Shown here: positions 1 to 8,303 of the stretch, one piece after another
Position numbering within the stretch: the stretch's first letter is position 1
How the letters are laid out: every line of letters begins with the position of its first letter
From: Lysobacter antibioticus HS124
Lineage (GTDB): Bacteria > Pseudomonadota > Gammaproteobacteria > Xanthomonadales > Xanthomonadaceae
NCBI RefSeq assembly: GCF_000336385.2
Contig: NZ_HG424620.1
Location: 1 to 64,000 of the forward strand
Reading direction: 5' to 3'
Length of the DNA stretch: 64,000 bases
Made by a program: the position numbers and the translations under genes
The notes under the pieces: generated by a model
The model's input: only the letters and a program-made list of their open reading frames with translations
The model's database searches: none
Told to the model about the DNA's origin: nothing

Positions 1-79
1 GCAGCGGGCCCAGCAGGGCCCGCCGCAGGCCGAGGCCGACGGCATCCGGTTTCAAGGGACGCGAGCCGTCCATCGTCAT
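1..79 (-). CDS. hvfB: MNIO / DUF692 family RiPP-modifying enzyme, N-terminal fragment (cut by window edge)
   Basis: Only the first 26 codons are present; the rest lies left of position 1. An ATG at 79 begins 11 bases past the stop of the HvfA-like precursor on the same strand. The translated start reads MTMDGSRPLKPDAVGLGLRR followed by ALLGPL. The VGLGLRR...L..L pattern is typical of the first strand and helix of DUF692 (multinuclear non-heme iron dependent oxidase) proteins. In Haemophilus-type hvf loci this enzyme converts the cysteines of EGKCG motifs in HvfA to oxazolone/thioamide groups that bind copper. The short spacing implies co-transcription with the precursor. The assignment rests on a very short peptide plus its neighbour. 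Confidence 0.6.
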   Translation of the reverse strand, partial: MTMDGSRPLKPDAVGLGLRRALLGPL

Positions 80-89
80 CGCGCTGCGA

Positions 90-566
90 TCAGACCGAAC
101 CGCCGCACTTGCCTTCGCCGCACTTGCCTTCACCGGCCTTCTTGGCCGCCGGCTTGGCCGCGGCGGGCTTGGCTGCGTCCTTCTTGTCGCCGCCGCACTT
201 GCCCTCGCCGCACTTGCCTTCGCCGGCCTTCTTGTCGGCACCGCACTTGCCTTCGCCGCACTTGCCTTCGGCGTGCTTCTTGTCGGCGCCGCACTTGCCT
301 TCGCCGCACTTGCCCTCGGCGGCCTTCTTGTCGCCGCCGCAGCTGCCTTCCTTGGCCTTCTTGTCGGCGCCGCAGGTGCCTTCGGCCTTCTTTGCGTCGG
401 TGGCCTTGGCGTCGGCGGCCTTGTCGGCGGTCTGCGCCGATTGCGCGCCCAGCAGGTAGCCCTGCGACAGGTCGGTCATCGCGAACGCGGAAGCCGACAG
501 GCTCAGGCCGCCGATCAGGGTGGCGCCGAGGGCGAGGGCGACGGGCTTCTTGATTTGCTTGGACAT
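90..566 (-). CDS. hvfA: HvfA-like copper-binding RiPP precursor with ten EGxCG motifs
   Basis: A 158-residue low-complexity protein. The ATG at 566 is preceded by AGGAGTGATTCC, a good ribosome binding site; an in-frame extension to 722 is unlikely to be translated. Residues 1 to about 30 form a signal-type leader (basic start, hydrophobic core, SASAFA), then MTDLSQGYLLGAQSA, then an Ala/Lys/Asp linker. From about residue 60 there are ten EGxCG motifs: one EGTCG, one EGSCG and eight EGKCG. The EGKCG copies come as four doublets EGKCGEGKCG separated by DKK-containing spacers. EGKCG is the known target of the HvfB oxidase in oxazolin-type metallophores. The next gene downstream starts like HvfB, and an ECF sigma gene lies upstream. 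The role (copper sequestration or protection) is inferred from the family. Confidence 0.85.
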   Translation of the reverse strand: MSKQIKKPVALALGATLIGGLSLSASAFAMTDLSQGYLLGAQSAQTADKAADAKATDAKKAEGTCGADKKAKEGSCGGDKKAAEGKCGEGKCGADKKHAEGKCGEGKCGADKKAGEGKCGEGKCGGDKKDAAKPAAAKPAAKKAGEGKCGEGKCGGSV

Positions 567-655
567 GGAATCACTCCTACGTGGCGATGTCGGCGGGGTT
601 CCGCCGGTTGGGATGACGGTCCGACGGGTCGGGTCCGTGGTTTGCGTTGAATTCG

Positions 656-665
656 GCGTTGCGGG
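656..665 (-). promoter_or_regulatory. Possible ECF -35-like decamer upstream of hvfA
   Basis: The decamer CCCGCAACGC, read on the minus strand, lies 90 bases upstream of the hvfA start. The identical decamer occurs at 1297-1306, 41 bases upstream of the neighbouring ECF sigma gene. A shared short motif before a sigma factor and its likely target would fit autoregulation. No matching -10 could be aligned at a constant distance, so this is only a candidate. Confidence 0.2.
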
Positions 666-740
666 AAAGGCGATGGAGCGGATCAACAGGAACATACGCA
701 ATCCGGCGTCGCCGGGTGCCATGCGGCGGCCGGGGCGAGG

Positions 741-1256
741 TCAAGGCTGCAGGTACTCGCGGGCGAGGACGCGGGCGCGGTGCAGGCGCGACTTCACCGC
801 CTCGCGGGTCATCCCCAGGCGCGCGCCGATCTCCTCGACGGTCAGCCCTTCCAGGTCGCGCAGCAGGATGATCTCGCGGTAGTGGGCGGGCAGGGACTCC
901 AGCGCCGCGGCGACGTCGTGGCGCCACTCGGCCGGTTCCGGCGTCACCACCGGCATGATCTCCTCGCCGATCGGCTCGCCGCTGAGCAGGCGCCGGGCGC
1001 GCTTGAGCCGGTTGCATTCGCGCTTGACGATGCGGAAGGTCCAGGACACGAAGCATTCCAGCACGCGCAGGTCGCGCAGCTTGCGCGAGACGGTGATCAG
1101 GCTTTCCTGGACCGCGTCCTCGACGTCGTTGATGACGCAGTGGAATTCGGCGTAGCGGCGCAGGTCCTGGCGCGAATGCGTCAAGACGCGCTCGAGCGCC
1201 GCCCGATCGCCCGAGCGGGCCGCCGCCAAATCTCCGTTGGCCATCAGCAGGGTCAT
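741..1256 (-). CDS. ECF-type RNA polymerase sigma factor
   Basis: A 171-residue sigma-70 family protein from the ATG at 1256 (MTLLMANGD). A start at 1241 is an alternative, and the in-frame extension to 1316 looks non-coding. Region 2 is visible as NDVEDAVQESLITVSRKL with the aromatic/basic WTFRIVKRECNRLKR core. Region 4 is visible as LPAHYREIILLRDLEG then LTVEEIGARLGMTREAVKSR, a helix-turn-helix for the -35 element. There is no region 1 or 3, as expected for the ECF group. No anti-sigma gene is seen next to it inside the window. It is transcribed toward the HvfA-like precursor, with 174 bases between them. Sigma genes commonly sit in such RiPP loci, so it probably drives hvfAB. Confidence 0.9.
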   Translation of the reverse strand: MTLLMANGDLAAARSGDRAALERVLTHSRQDLRRYAEFHCVINDVEDAVQESLITVSRKLRDLRVLECFVSWTFRIVKRECNRLKRARRLLSGEPIGEEIMPVVTPEPAEWRHDVAAALESLPAHYREIILLRDLEGLTVEEIGARLGMTREAVKSRLHRARVLAREYLQP

Positions 1257-1570
1257 GCCGGTCCTCCTCCGGGTTGCCAAAATACACCGCGCCGCCGCGT
1301 TGCGGGCATGTACCAAGAGGGGGGGGGAGGGGGCGAATGGGTTCGCGCAGCGCGACCGGCGTCGCGTTTTGTTCAGAGCGGATTCAGTCCCAAGGCACAG
1401 AAACCGTTTGCATGCGCGCTATCGCGGCGAAACCGCGATTCATGGCCGACGCGACGGCGCTGCCGCGAGGCGGCGACGGAATGCGGCCGGCCCTGTGCCG
1501 GAGTTACGACGCGGGCCGGATTATGTTGCGGCGCAACGCGGGCGGGCGCGCGCGGCGCCCGCCCACCGCT
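1257..1570. other. Intergenic region with G-tract and hairpin
   Basis: No gene is supported. It holds a run of nine G and a run of five G at 1319-1333, about 60 bases upstream of the sigma gene start. It also holds the decamer repeat at 1297-1306 and the hairpin described separately at 1540-1564. The rest shows nothing recognisable. Confidence 0.6.
1540..1564 (-). terminator. GC hairpin downstream of phoU
   Basis: A perfect 10-bp stem, GGGCGGGCGC pairing with GCGCCCGCCC around a 5-base loop, starts 6 bases past the phoU stop on the minus strand. There is no T-tract, so it may end or stabilise the transcript rather than act as a classical intrinsic terminator. Confidence 0.45.
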
Positions 1571-2275
1571 TCAGACCGGGCTGGCGGTGTTGGTGTCGTC
1601 GCGCTTCTCGCGCGGCGGCAGCGGCTGCTCGCCCTTGACCAGGAACCAGACGTTCTCGGCGATGTTGGTGGCGTGGTCGCCGATCCGTTCGATGTTCTTG
1701 GCCATGAACAGCAGATGCGTGCAGGCGGTGATGCTGCGCGCGTCTTCCATCATGTAGGTCAGCAGTTCGCGGAACAGGCCGGTGTAGGCGGTGTCGATCT
1801 CGGCGTCGCGCGCGCGCACTCGCTGGGCCAGTTCGACGTCGTTGTCGCGGTAGGCGGCCAGGACGTCGCGCAGCTGCGCCACCGCCAGGGTGCCCAGCGC
1901 GTGCAGCCCGGCCACGTGCGGCAGCGGCGGGGCCAGATTCAACGCGGTCGAGCGCTTGGCGACGTTGGCCGCGTAGTCGCCGACCCGCTCGATGTCCGAG
2001 GCGATGCGGATCGCCGCCAGGATCTCGCGCAGGTCGCGGGCCATCGGCCCGCGCAGGGCCAGCTTCATGACGTCGTGGCTGATTTCCTGCTCCAGCGCGT
2101 CGATCGCCTCGTCGTTGGCGATGATGCGCTCGGCGGCCTTGTCGTCGCGGCGCTGCACCACGTCCAACGCGGCTTCCAACTGCGACGCCGCCATCTCGCC
2201 CATGCGCAGGGTTTCGTCGAGCAAGCGGCGCTGCTCGTCGTCGTAGCTTTTGACGATATGGTCGTGCATGGTCAT
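1571..2275 (-). CDS. phoU: Phosphate transport regulatory protein PhoU
   Basis: 234 residues, the usual PhoU length. It is an all-helical repeat protein. The two PhoU metal-binding repeats appear as IASDIERVGDYAANVAKR (about 92-109) and MAKNIERIGDHATNIAEN (about 190-207), each with the E/DxxRxxD core. PhoU sits between PstB and the PhoR sensor kinase and keeps the Pho response off when phosphate is sufficient. It is the last gene of the pst block, about 130 bases after pstB, separated by a GGGATTN repeat pair. The start at 2275 (MTMHDH) could instead be the ATG two codons later. phoB and phoR are not in this window. Confidence 0.96.
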   Translation of the reverse strand: MTMHDHIVKSYDDEQRRLLDETLRMGEMAASQLEAALDVVQRRDDKAAERIIANDEAIDALEQEISHDVMKLALRGPMARDLREILAAIRIASDIERVGDYAANVAKRSTALNLAPPLPHVAGLHALGTLAVAQLRDVLAAYRDNDVELAQRVRARDAEIDTAYTGLFRELLTYMMEDARSITACTHLLFMAKNIERIGDHATNIAENVWFLVKGEQPLPPREKRDDTNTASPV

Positions 2276-2280
2276 GGGCG

Positions 2281-2396
2281 GGGATTCGTGATTCGGGATT
2301 AGGGATTGGTGAAAGGCGACTGCAACAGCAACGGCTCCGGATCGGGGTGGGAGAGGGCCGCTTTTGCGAATCCCGAATCCCGAATCCCCAATCCCG
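2281..2396. repeat. Inverted pair of GGGATTN heptad repeats between pstB and phoU
   Basis: Positions 2281-2308 carry tandem GGGATT-type heptads (GGGATTCGTGATTCGGGATT and on). Positions 2367-2396 carry the complementary array (CGAATCCCGAATCCC and on). The two arms could pair over about 25 bases, with a loop of about 60. The left arm ends in GATTGGTGAAAGGC; the right arm, read in reverse, ends in GATTCGCAAAAGC. The same family recurs at 6957, 29492, 38744 and 56400. Confidence 0.8.
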
Positions 2397-2402
2397 GCCG
2401 GT

Positions 2403-3249
<847 letters not shown>

Positions 3250-3257
<8 letters not shown>

Positions 3258-4155
3258 TGGAGATCCGTTTGCGCAGCACCAGGGTGCGGGCGAGCAGGCT
3301 GACGATCAGGACGAAGAAGGTGAGCACCAGGGCGCCGGCCCAGGCCAGGGTTTGCCAGGTTTCGTACGGGCTGCCGGCGAACTGGTTCATCACCACCGGC
3401 ACGCTGGCCATCGGCTGCAGCACGTTGTGGTTCCAGTATTGGTTGCCGAAGGCGGTGAACAGCAGCGGCGCGGTTTCGCCGGAGATGCGCGCCAGGGCCA
3501 GCAGCACGCCGGTGACGATGCCGGCCGAGGCGCTGCGGTACAGCACCTGCACGATCACTTTCCACTGCGGCACGCCCAGCGACAGCGCCGCTTCGCGCAT
3601 CTGCGCCGGCACCAGGCGCAGCATCTCGTCGGTGGTGCGCACCACCACCGGCAGGACGATGAAGGCCAGCGAGATCGCGCCGGCCAGGGCGGAGAAGTTG
3701 CCGCCGGTCTGCATCACCACCAGGGTGTAGACGAACAGGCCGAGCACGATCGACGGCGCCGACAGCAGGATGTCGTTGACGAAGCGCACCACCGTGCCGA
3801 TCTTGCGCCCGGCGCCGTATTCGGCCAGCCAGGTGCCGGCGGCGATGCCCAGCGGGGTGCCGATCGCGATGGCGATCGCGCACATCACCGCGCTGCCGAA
3901 GAAGGCGTTCATCAGGCCGCCTTCCTGCATCGGCGGCGGCGTGTTCTGGGTGAACAGCGCCCAGTCGATCCCGCCCAGGCCCTTGGCGATCAGGGTGTAG
4001 AGGATCCAGCCGAGGAAGAACAGGCCGAAGCCGGCGGCGGCGCAGGCCAGCAGCACCGAGGCGGCGTTGACCAGGCGACGGCGGCGGTACAGGGCGTCGG
4101 CGGTGCGGTGGCGTTGCTGCAGGGCCGGGTCGGCCGTAGCGGTAGCGGCGCTCAT
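3250..4155 (-). CDS. pstA: Phosphate ABC transporter permease PstA
   Basis: 301 residues with about six membrane segments. It is one of the two channel-forming subunits of the phosphate importer. A cytoplasmic start is followed by a hydrophobic segment ([20 protein letters not shown]). The binding-protein-dependent transport loop is [20 protein letters not shown], the contact site for PstB, followed by [20 protein letters not shown], typical of PstA. The start ATG at 4155 shares one base with the pstC stop (TGATG), and its end overlaps pstB by 8 bases. Confidence 0.96.
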
Positions 4156-5129
4156 CAGGTGCCCTCCTTGCGCGAGAGTTTCAGCAGCATCAACCGCGCG
4201 GCGGCGAGCACGACGAAGGTGACGATGAACAGCACGAAGCCGAGCAGCAGCAGGGCCGAGCGGTAGGTCTCGGTGGCTTCGCCGAAGTCGTTGGCGATCA
4301 GCGCGGCGATGGTGGTGCCGGGTTCGAGCAGCGAGGCCGAGAAGTTGACCGAGTTGCCGATCACGAACGCCACCGCCATGGTCTCGCCGAGCGCGCGGCC
4401 CAGGCCGAGGAAGATGCCGCCGATCACCGCCGAGCGGGTGTAGGGCAGGACGATGTCCCAGCTGACTTCCCACTTGGTCGAGCCCAGCGCGTAAGCCGAC
4501 TCCTTCAGCCGGGTGGGCACGGTCAGGAACACCTCGCGCATCACCGAGGAGATGAACGGGATCACCATGATCGCCAGGACGATGCCGGCGGTGAGCATGC
4601 CGATGCCCAGCGGCGGCCCCTGGAACAGCTTGCCGATCACCGGCCAGGTGCCGACATGGTCGTTGAGCCAGGGGGTGACGTACTCGGTCATCACCGGCAC
4701 CAGCACGAACAGGCCCCACATGCCGTAGATGATCGAAGGAATGCCGGCCAACAGTTCGATCGCCGTGCCGATCGGCCCGCGCGCCCAGCGCGGCGCGACC
4801 TCGGTCAGGAAGAAGGCGATGCCGAAGCTGACCGGCACCGCGATCAGCATCGCGATCAGGGCGGTGACTACGGTGCCGTAGATGGGCACCAGCGCGCCGT
4901 ACTTGTCCTCGACCGGATTCCACTCGGCGGTGACGAAGAAGCTCAGGCCCTCATGGGCGAGCACGTGGCGGCCGCCCCACAGCATCGACAGCGCTGCGCT
5001 GGCGAGGGCGAACAGGACGAAGACGACAGTAGCGGTGAGCGCGTAGCGGAACAGGCGGTCGTTGCGCGCGTCCTTGACGTCGCGCGCGGCGGGCGCGGTC
5101 GGAGCGGCAGGTAGGGCGGTCGCGTTCAT
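4155..5129 (-). CDS. pstC: Phosphate ABC transporter permease PstC
   Basis: 324 residues from ATG 5129 (MNATALPAAP); an upstream start at 5156 adds only nine residues. It has six membrane segments after a hydrophilic N-terminus. Diagnostic motifs are ELLAGIPSIIYGMWGLFVL and the permease loop KESAYALGSTKWEVSWDIVL, then GLGRALGETMAVAFVIGNS. It pairs with PstA to form the membrane channel. It is first in the overlapping pstC-pstA-pstB run, but 349 bases separate it from pstS, so it may have its own promoter or rely on read-through. Confidence 0.96.
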   Translation of the reverse strand: MNATALPAAPTAPAARDVKDARNDRLFRYALTATVVFVLFALASAALSMLWGGRHVLAHEGLSFFVTAEWNPVEDKYGALVPIYGTVVTALIAMLIAVPVSFGIAFFLTEVAPRWARGPIGTAIELLAGIPSIIYGMWGLFVLVPVMTEYVTPWLNDHVGTWPVIGKLFQGPPLGIGMLTAGIVLAIMVIPFISSVMREVFLTVPTRLKESAYALGSTKWEVSWDIVLPYTRSAVIGGIFLGLGRALGETMAVAFVIGNSVNFSASLLEPGTTIAALIANDFGEATETYRSALLLLGFVLFIVTFVVLAAARLMLLKLSRKEGT

Positions 5130-5478
5130 TGGCGGGTGAAAGTCCGGCGGGGCCACGCGTGGGGAAGGGGTTGCGAGCGGGTGGTGCGTTTGCGGGTGCG
5201 ACTGGCGGTGGTGCCTGAGGCGGTGCCTTGGATGGATCAGATGCTTTGCCCGCGATCGGGCGGAGCAAAGACCGTGGATTCCGGAGTGCGGATACTCCGA
5301 GCGCTGCGTGCGTTACCTGCCGTCGTCCCCGCGAACACGGGGATGCAGCGCTTCATTGCGGCCTGGCTTGCGTCAACCTGTGTCGCGCTGCAGGCTTTCC
5401 GACCCGGCCAGGGCGCACTGCGCCCCAGCGTTCGATCCCCCCGCCCGCGCGGGCCCCCCGCCCGCGCGGGCCGGTTCG
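5130..5478. other. pstS-pstC intergenic region with tandem GC palindromes
   Basis: No gene is seen. Just downstream of the pstS stop, the palindrome GCCCGCGCGGGC occurs twice, at 5443-5454 and 5460-5471, as tandem copies of a roughly 17-base unit. These could form two short hairpins or one long one that reduces read-through from the abundant pstS message to pstC. An isolated palindrome, TCCCCGCGAACACGGGGA, lies at 5323-5340. Confidence 0.5.
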
Positions 5479-6561
5479 TCACTTGAACTCCGCGCTCCAG
5501 TACGCCTCGATCTGCTTGACCAGCTCCGCCGGCAGCGGCACGTAATCCAGCGACTGCGCCTGGGCCTGGCCGTTCTCGAACGCCCACTTGAAGAAAGCGC
5601 GGGTGTCGGCGCTGCGCTTGGCGTCCTTGGGCTGCTTGTGCATCAGGATGAAATTGGTCGCGGTGATCGGCCAGGACTTCTCGCCGGCGGCGTTGGTGAT
5701 CACCAGGTTGAAGTCCTTGGCGTTGGCCCAGTCCGCGGTCGCGGCGGCGGCCTGGAAGGCCTCGGCGCTGGGCTGGACGAACTGGCCGGCCGCGTTCTGC
5801 AGCTGGGTGTGGGCCATCTTGTTCTGCAGCGCGTAGGCCAGTTCGACGTAGCCGATCGAGCCCTTGATCTGCTTCACGTACGAGGCCACGCCTTCGTTGC
5901 CTTTGCCGCCGACGCCGCCCGGCCACTGCACAGAGGTGCCTTCGCCGACCTTGCTCTTCCACTCCGGGCTGACCTTGGACAGGTAGTTGGAGAAGTTGAA
6001 GGTGGTGCCCGAGCCGTCGGAGCGGTGGACGATGTTGATCTTGAGATCGGGCAGGGCCACGCCCGGGTTGGCCGCGGCGATCTTGGCGTCGTTCCACTTG
6101 GCCACCGTGCCGAGGAAGATCTCGCCCAGCAGCGGGCCGGTCAGGCGCAACTGGCCCGGGGCGATGCCGTCGACGTTGACCACCGGCACCACGCCGCCGA
6201 TCGCCGAGGGGAACTGGCCCAGGCCGGCGGCCGCGAGCTCGTCGCTGGCCAGCGGCTTGTCGGAGGAGCCGAAGTCGACCGTACCGGCCTTGATCTGGGC
6301 GATGCCGCCGCCGGAGCCGATCGACTGGTAGTTGACCTTGGCGCCGGTGGCCTTGTGGTAGTCGTCCGACCACTTGGACAGCAGCGGGTAGATGAAGGTG
6401 GCGCCGGCACCGGTGATCTGCGCGGCGACCTGGTCGCCGGCCGGAGCGGCCGCTTCGGTCTTGGCGTCGCCGGCCGGGGTCGGGGACTGATTGCCCGAAC
6501 AGGCTGCGGTGGCGAGCGCGATGGCGAGGGACAGGACGGCGATACGGGCCGGCGATTTCAT
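5479..6561 (-). CDS. pstS: Phosphate-binding protein PstS (lipoprotein form)
   Basis: 360 residues. It is the periplasmic phosphate receptor of the Pst importer. It begins with a lipoprotein signal (SLAIALATAACSGNQ), so it should be acylated and anchored. PstS landmarks are AGATFIYPLLSKWSDDY, NYQSIGSGGGIAQIK, VDFGSSDKPL and VHRSDGSGTTFNF, which supply the Ser, Asp, Arg and Thr contacts to phosphate. It ends PLPAELVKQIEAYWSAEFK. It is a close paralogue of the next upstream gene and lies second in the phosphate block. A PHO-box-like site lies about 60 bases upstream. Confidence 0.96.
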   Translation of the reverse strand: MKSPARIAVLSLAIALATAACSGNQSPTPAGDAKTEAAAPAGDQVAAQITGAGATFIYPLLSKWSDDYHKATGAKVNYQSIGSGGGIAQIKAGTVDFGSSDKPLASDELAAAGLGQFPSAIGGVVPVVNVDGIAPGQLRLTGPLLGEIFLGTVAKWNDAKIAAANPGVALPDLKINIVHRSDGSGTTFNFSNYLSKVSPEWKSKVGEGTSVQWPGGVGGKGNEGVASYVKQIKGSIGYVELAYALQNKMAHTQLQNAAGQFVQPSAEAFQAAAATADWANAKDFNLVITNAAGEKSWPITATNFILMHKQPKDAKRSADTRAFFKWAFENGQAQAQSLDYVPLPAELVKQIEAYWSAEFK

Positions 6562-6621
6562 GGCTGCTCCAAGAGGGGCCGGCGTGGGCGCCGGCTGGGT
6601 GGCGCCATTTGATGATCTTTT

Positions 6622-6640
6622 TGTTACACCGCTATGACAT
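6622..6640 (-). promoter_or_regulatory. PHO-box-like site before pstS (lipoprotein)
   Basis: Read on the minus strand the site is ATGTCATAGCGGTGTAACA: two TGTcAtA/TGTaACA half-sites with the 11-base periodicity of PhoB direct repeats. It lies 61 bases upstream of the start at 6561. PhoB control is expected from the family. Confidence 0.6.
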
Positions 6641-6956
6641 GGATCGGTAACGAATCTGTAGCGAAGCGCGGTTCCGGGTGCCGGAGGTCGCGGTTTGGCG
6701 GAGGGGGCTGCTGTCTGGCGGTCACAAAAGGCCCGGAGTCCGGCTTTGAGCGTGACGGCGGCACCCGCGATTCGGGAGGCGTCGCGCGGGCCTGGCGTGC
6801 CGGGAATCCGTTTAGCCGCAGGCAGGGCGGTCGATCCGGGCGCAAGGCGACCCCGGCCGGTCGTGTGCCGCGAGCGCCCGGGCCCCGGGGCTTGGCAGGG
6901 AGCGGCGCGCTGAAATCCCCGGCCCCGCCTTCACAGCGACGCCGTCTTGGCGTTCC

Positions 6957-6999
6957 ACCCCCAACCCCCCAACCCCCAATCCCCAATCCCCAATCCCCA
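6957..6999. repeat. CCCCAAT-type heptad repeat array between the two pstS genes
   Basis: Tandem CCCCAA/CCCCAAT units on the plus strand (GGGGATT or GGGGGTT on the minus strand), directly next to the terminator hairpin of the upstream pstS. It belongs to the GGGATTN family described at 2281, but is a single array without an inverted partner. Confidence 0.7.
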
Positions 7000-7006
7000 A
7001 AACAAC

Positions 7007-7026
7007 AACGGGCCCGAAGGCCCGTT
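7007..7026 (-). terminator. Intrinsic terminator after the second pstS
   Basis: The stem AACGGGCC/GGCCCGTT with a four-base loop is followed on the minus strand by GTTGTTTT. It lies about 60 bases past the stop of the gene at 7088-8107 and should separate it from the lipoprotein pstS. Confidence 0.8.
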
Positions 7027-7087
7027 GCGCGATCTGCTTCCCCTGGCGGCGACCGATAACCCCCCGGTCCGGTCGCCTCCGAACCGA

Positions 7088-8107
7088 TCAGTAGTTCATG
7101 TTCGCCGACCAGTAGGTCTCGATCTGCTTGACCAGCGCGTCCGGCAGCGGCACGTAGTCCAGCGACTTGGCCTGGGCGTCGCCGTTGGCGTAGACCCAGC
7201 GGAAGAATTCCTTGGCGTTCTTGGCGCCGGCGGCGTTCTTCGGCTGCTTGTACATCAGGATGAAGTTGGTCGCGGTGATCGGCCAGGAGTTCTCGCCCGG
7301 TGCGTTGGTCATGACCAGGTAGAAGTCCTTGGCGTCGGCCCACTTGGCGCTGGCCGCGGCGGCGGAGAAGGTTTCGTCGGTCGGCAGCACGAACTTGCCG
7401 TCGGCGTTCTTCAGGCGCGAATAGGCCATCTTGTTCTGCAGCGCGTAGGACAGCTCGACGTAGCCGATGCCGCCCTGGATCTGCTTGACGTAGGCGGCCA
7501 CGCCTTCGTTGCCCTTGCCGCCGATGCCGGTCGGCCACTTGACGGCGGTGCCTTCGCCGACCGAGCTCTTCCACTCGCCGCTGACCTTGGACAGGTAGTT
7601 GACGAAGTTGAAGGTGGTGCCCGAACCGTCGGAGCGGTGGACGACGGTGATCTTCTTCGCCGGCAGCTTGAGGCCGCCGTTGAGGGCGACGATCGCCGGG
7701 TCGTTCCACATGGTGACCTTGCCGAGGAAGATGTTGGCGAGGGTTTCGCCGTCCAGCTTCATCGCGCCGGAAGCCACGCCGGGGACGTTGATCACCGGCA
7801 CCACGCCGCCGATCACCGACGGGAACTGGGCCAGGCCGAACTTGCTCAGTTCCTCGGGCTTGAGCGGCGCGTCGGAGGAGCCGAAATCGACCGTGGCGGC
7901 CTTGATCTGGGCGATGCCGCCGCCGGAGCCGATCGACTGGTAGTTGACCTTCTTGCCGGTGGTCTTGGCGTAGTCGGCCGACCACTTCGACATCACGGGA
8001 TAGACGAAGGAAGCGCCGGCGCCGGTGACGTCGGCGGCCTGCGCGGTGACGGCGAGCGCACTGGCGACGGCGATGGCGCTCAGGCGGAAGGACAGGGACT
8101 TGAACAC
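7088..8107 (-). CDS. pstS: Phosphate-binding protein PstS (soluble periplasmic form)
   Basis: 339 residues from a GTG at 8107, chosen because CAGGAG lies 7 bases upstream and a clean signal peptide follows (KSLSFRLSAIAVASALAVTAQA then ADVTGAG). The longer in-frame reading to 8209 would place about 34 residues before the signal and is rejected. It shares long identical stretches with the neighbouring PstS, including NYQSIGSGGGIAQIKA, HRSDGSGTTFNF and IGYVEL.YALQNKMA. It lacks a lipobox, so it should be free in the periplasm. A strong PHO box lies 84 bases upstream and a terminator follows, so it can be expressed alone. Confidence 0.95.
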   Translation of the reverse strand: MFKSLSFRLSAIAVASALAVTAQAADVTGAGASFVYPVMSKWSADYAKTTGKKVNYQSIGSGGGIAQIKAATVDFGSSDAPLKPEELSKFGLAQFPSVIGGVVPVINVPGVASGAMKLDGETLANIFLGKVTMWNDPAIVALNGGLKLPAKKITVVHRSDGSGTTFNFVNYLSKVSGEWKSSVGEGTAVKWPTGIGGKGNEGVAAYVKQIQGGIGYVELSYALQNKMAYSRLKNADGKFVLPTDETFSAAAASAKWADAKDFYLVMTNAPGENSWPITATNFILMYKQPKNAAGAKNAKEFFRWVYANGDAQAKSLDYVPLPDALVKQIETYWSANMNY

Positions 8108-8190
8108 GGTGGGCTCCTGAAAAGAGACGGCTGGCACGTAACCGTTGCGGCGCATTTCATAACGGTGCGATGACCGCCGCGAGGCACTTA

Positions 8191-8209
8191 TGTGACAGCC
8201 GGGTGACAC
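8191..8209 (-). promoter_or_regulatory. PHO box upstream of soluble pstS
   Basis: On the minus strand GTGTCACCCGGCTGTCACA shows two TGTCAC half-sites spaced 11 bases apart, the best match in the window to the PhoB direct repeat (CTGTCAT-AAA-CTGTCA type). It lies 84 bases upstream of the GTG start. Confidence 0.75.
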
Positions 8210-8229
8210 GGCACGGGCCGTGGCGCGGG

Positions 8230-8258
8230 AAAAATAAGGGCGCGGCAGCGCCGCGCCC
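8230..8258 (-). terminator. Intrinsic terminator of the phosphate porin gene
   Basis: A perfect 9-bp stem GGGCGCGGC/GCCGCGCCC with a three-base loop is followed on the minus strand by TTATTTTT. It lies 45 bases after the porin stop and just before the PHO box of the next gene. Confidence 0.9.
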
Positions 8259-8303
8259 GTAACGACCGTCGCCGATCGGAGGGGGAGAGAGGACCGGGAC
8301 CGA

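Noticed and set aside
273-650. Hydrophobic Leu/Ala/Gly-rich frame on the opposite strand of hvfA
   Set aside because: It is the reverse-strand reading of the EGKCG repeat, with no signal for translation.
577-1287. 236-residue frame antiparallel/offset across the sigma gene and hvfA promoter
   Set aside because: Arg-rich shadow frame of the sigma gene; the sigma frame has clear region 2 and region 4 motifs.
5323-5340. TCCCCGCGAACACGGGGA palindrome resembling a CRISPR repeat end
   Set aside because: Only one copy is present, with no spacers or cas genes; it is an isolated intergenic palindrome.
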